From assembly GCF_900184815.1 (NCBI RefSeq), contig NZ_FXXQ01000004.1, forward strand, positions 124,001 to 188,000: a stretch of 64,000 bases of DNA, in the 5' to 3' direction. Source of the DNA: Boseongicola aestuarii. GTDB taxonomy: Bacteria > Pseudomonadota > Alphaproteobacteria > Rhodobacterales > Rhodobacteraceae. Both the position numbers and the translations under genes were made by a program. Shown here piece after piece: positions 62,962 to 64,000 of this stretch (the stretch's first letter is position 1; each line of letters begins with the position of its first letter). The notes below the pieces were generated by a model. That model worked only from the letters and a program-made list of their open reading frames with translations, ran no database searches and was not told where the DNA came from.

Positions 62962-63767
62962 GCGCGCTGCATTTCCGCAGCCGGTTTTGGCCATTCGCCG
63001 AGTGCGAAATGAATGCGCACGCTTTTTGCTCCTGGAAAGGATTCGGCCAGCGTCGAGGCGGCGACGACATGTGTTCCCGCGCCTTCTTCGCTTGCTTTGA
63101 AGCGCACGATGATGGGACGAACCTTGCGATTGTCGGTGAACGCGCCTGTTGGCACAGCCACGCGGTTCACGCCTTCTTCGATCGAAGCACTGACCATGTA
63201 CGAGATGCGGCGACCGCTCTGGCGTATCGCGTAAGGCAAGTGGTTTTTGTGGGGGACATGCGGCGCGCCTGTGGTCTTGATGACGTCCAGAATGCTGGCG
63301 CGCAGGGAAATCTCGTCTTGATCCGGCTCAGCCATGAAGGGAATTTCGTCGAGCAGGGTCCGGCATTCCTGGGCTTCGTTCGCGTTGATTTTGCAGATGC
63401 GCGAGGTCATGGCCGTGCGCAGACGGCGCGGTGAGACATAGCTTGCCGCCTTGGCGTCTTCGTCGACCATTGTATTGACTGGAACACTTGCAGGGCGCTG
63501 GGCCTTGGGGCGAATGGTGGTGGCTCCGGTGTCCGTGGGCGCGGTTTGAAGCGCATCCGCCGCAGTATAGCCTTTGTCGTCTTTCAAGAGCGCATAAGCG
63601 GTTGAAATGCGGGCGAATTCGTCGGCCGTTCCCTGGCCGCGATCCGGGTGCTTTTCAAAGGCGAGTTTCTTGTAGGCGGCGCGGATTTCATCCGGATCAG
63701 GATGACCTGTAAGTCCGAGGATTTCTTGCGCATGTGCGCGCGCTTGGGCTTTTTCAAAGAAATTCAT
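62952..63767 (-). CDS. J-domain (DnaJ-like) protein
   Basis: 271 residues. An N-terminal J domain (residues about 12-70) with EIRAAYKKLAFEKHPDRGQG holding the HPD motif, then a linker and an uncharacterised C-terminal region (KNHLPYAIRQSGRRISYMVSASIEEGVNRVAVPTG). No zinc-finger or DnaJ C-terminal domain, so a specialised co-chaperone for DnaK. Start ATG at 63765-63767. Interrupts the usual murD-ftsW order. Confidence 0.9.
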   Translation of the reverse strand: MNFFEKAQARAHAQEILGLTGHPDPDEIRAAYKKLAFEKHPDRGQGTADEFARISTAYALLKDDKGYTAADALQTAPTDTGATTIRPKAQRPASVPVNTMVDEDAKAASYVSPRRLRTAMTSRICKINANEAQECRTLLDEIPFMAEPDQDEISLRASILDVIKTTGAPHVPHKNHLPYAIRQSGRRISYMVSASIEEGVNRVAVPTGAFTDNRKVRPIIVRFKASEEGAGTHVVAASTLAESFPGAKSVRIHFALGEWPKPAAEMQRAYA

Positions 63768-64000
63768 GGCATCAACACTCTTTACTTGCGACTTTGGCCC
63801 CCCGAGAAAATGCTTTGGCTACATGCCGAAAGCGTTCCGAACGGTCCGCAGTCAAACTCACTACACTGTCACGTCTTGCTCTATGACGCCTTAGCAGTAT
63901 TCAACTAAAATACGCTCTGAATTTGACTAAAAACGTGTACTTTAAGGGCGCATTGTGGCGGGGATTGTCCTTATTCGCCGGAAGGAGGTCTTTTGTTCCG

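Noticed and set aside
63982-64000. Strong ribosome site AAGGAGGT with a TTG start at 63993
   Set aside because: Only two codons are visible, and a second frame from a TTG at 63953 is equally open, so no gene can be named.
1-64000. tRNA genes, CRISPR arrays, insertion sequences, prophage genes, 6S RNA next to the cyclo-ligase gene
   Set aside because: None seen on reading both strands; no T-loop signature, spaced repeats or transposase motifs.

Overview
This window reads as chromosome from an alphaproteobacterium of the Rhodobacteraceae (Roseobacter/Rhodobacter group). The evidence is high-GC coding sequence with tight gene packing, a division/cell-wall (dcw) cluster with an UpsM-like leader before mraZ, a DUF1127 gene followed by CcsR/'cuckoo' type sRNAs, a CtrA-type box, a choline-sulfatase and betaine aldehyde dehydrogenase, and many LysE, EamA and LysR genes. 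I see no phage, insertion sequence, CRISPR array, tRNA or rRNA. All identities come from reading motifs; no database search was run.

Layout. 1-8.9 kb: 3' end of a ceramidase-family gene, an auxin-efflux-type carrier, gatC-gatA (tRNA-dependent amidotransferase), a lipoprotein with a calcium-binding-like motif, a peptidoglycan amidase, RNase P RNA (complete P1 helix), rpmG, a GNAT enzyme, a lipoprotein, YceI plus cytochrome b561, and a ChaC-type cyclotransferase. 9-12.1 kb: transketolase, divergent from a coiled-coil gene and zapA. 12.2-17.2 kb: a regulatory stretch with a Crp/Fnr-like regulator, a Bax-inhibitor-1 protein, a first DUF1127 protein divergent from a LysR regulator, a quinone oxidoreductase and an XRE regulator. 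17.3-21.7 kb: a HisN-like phosphatase and a purine group (8-oxoguanine deaminase, LysE exporter, guanine deaminase). 21.8-27.3 kb: mgtE, 5-formyl-THF cyclo-ligase, ymdB-type phosphodiesterase, an EamA exporter and an SLC13 carrier. 27.3-37.0 kb: an Ala/Lys/Glu repeat protein, yebC, a LysG/ArgP-LysE pair, EamA, a membrane protein, choline-sulfatase, two family-restricted proteins and ilvD. 37.1-49.9 kb: a secreted protein with a sorting-signal-like tail, a CPBP protease, accD-folC, an alcohol dehydrogenase, a sulfurtransferase-GNAT-aminotransferase run, a large acidic protein, thiamine pyrophosphokinase, EamA and betB. 50.0-50.6 kb: DUF1127 (CcaF1-like) plus tandem CCUCCUCCC sRNAs. 50.6-51.7 kb: Mrp/ApbC. 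52.1-62.0 kb: leader sRNA, mraZ-rsmH-ftsL-ftsI-murE-murF-mraY-(small membrane gene)-murD, an almost gap-free operon. 62.0-63.8 kb: a Gfo/Idh/MocA oxidoreductase and a J-domain protein, where ftsW would usually follow.

The dcw genes together make and activate the peptidoglycan precursor and the septal synthase; MraZ and a terminator-bearing leader probably set their dosage. The purine deaminases would convert guanine and oxidised guanine. The most notable non-coding signals are the sRNA pair at 50.05-50.14 kb, the mraZ leader, a leader at 18.14-18.21 kb with two hairpins whose loops are perfectly complementary, a dispersed GGTATTT...AAAGGGTGAAG element, and an 11-bp tandem repeat found at two distant loci.
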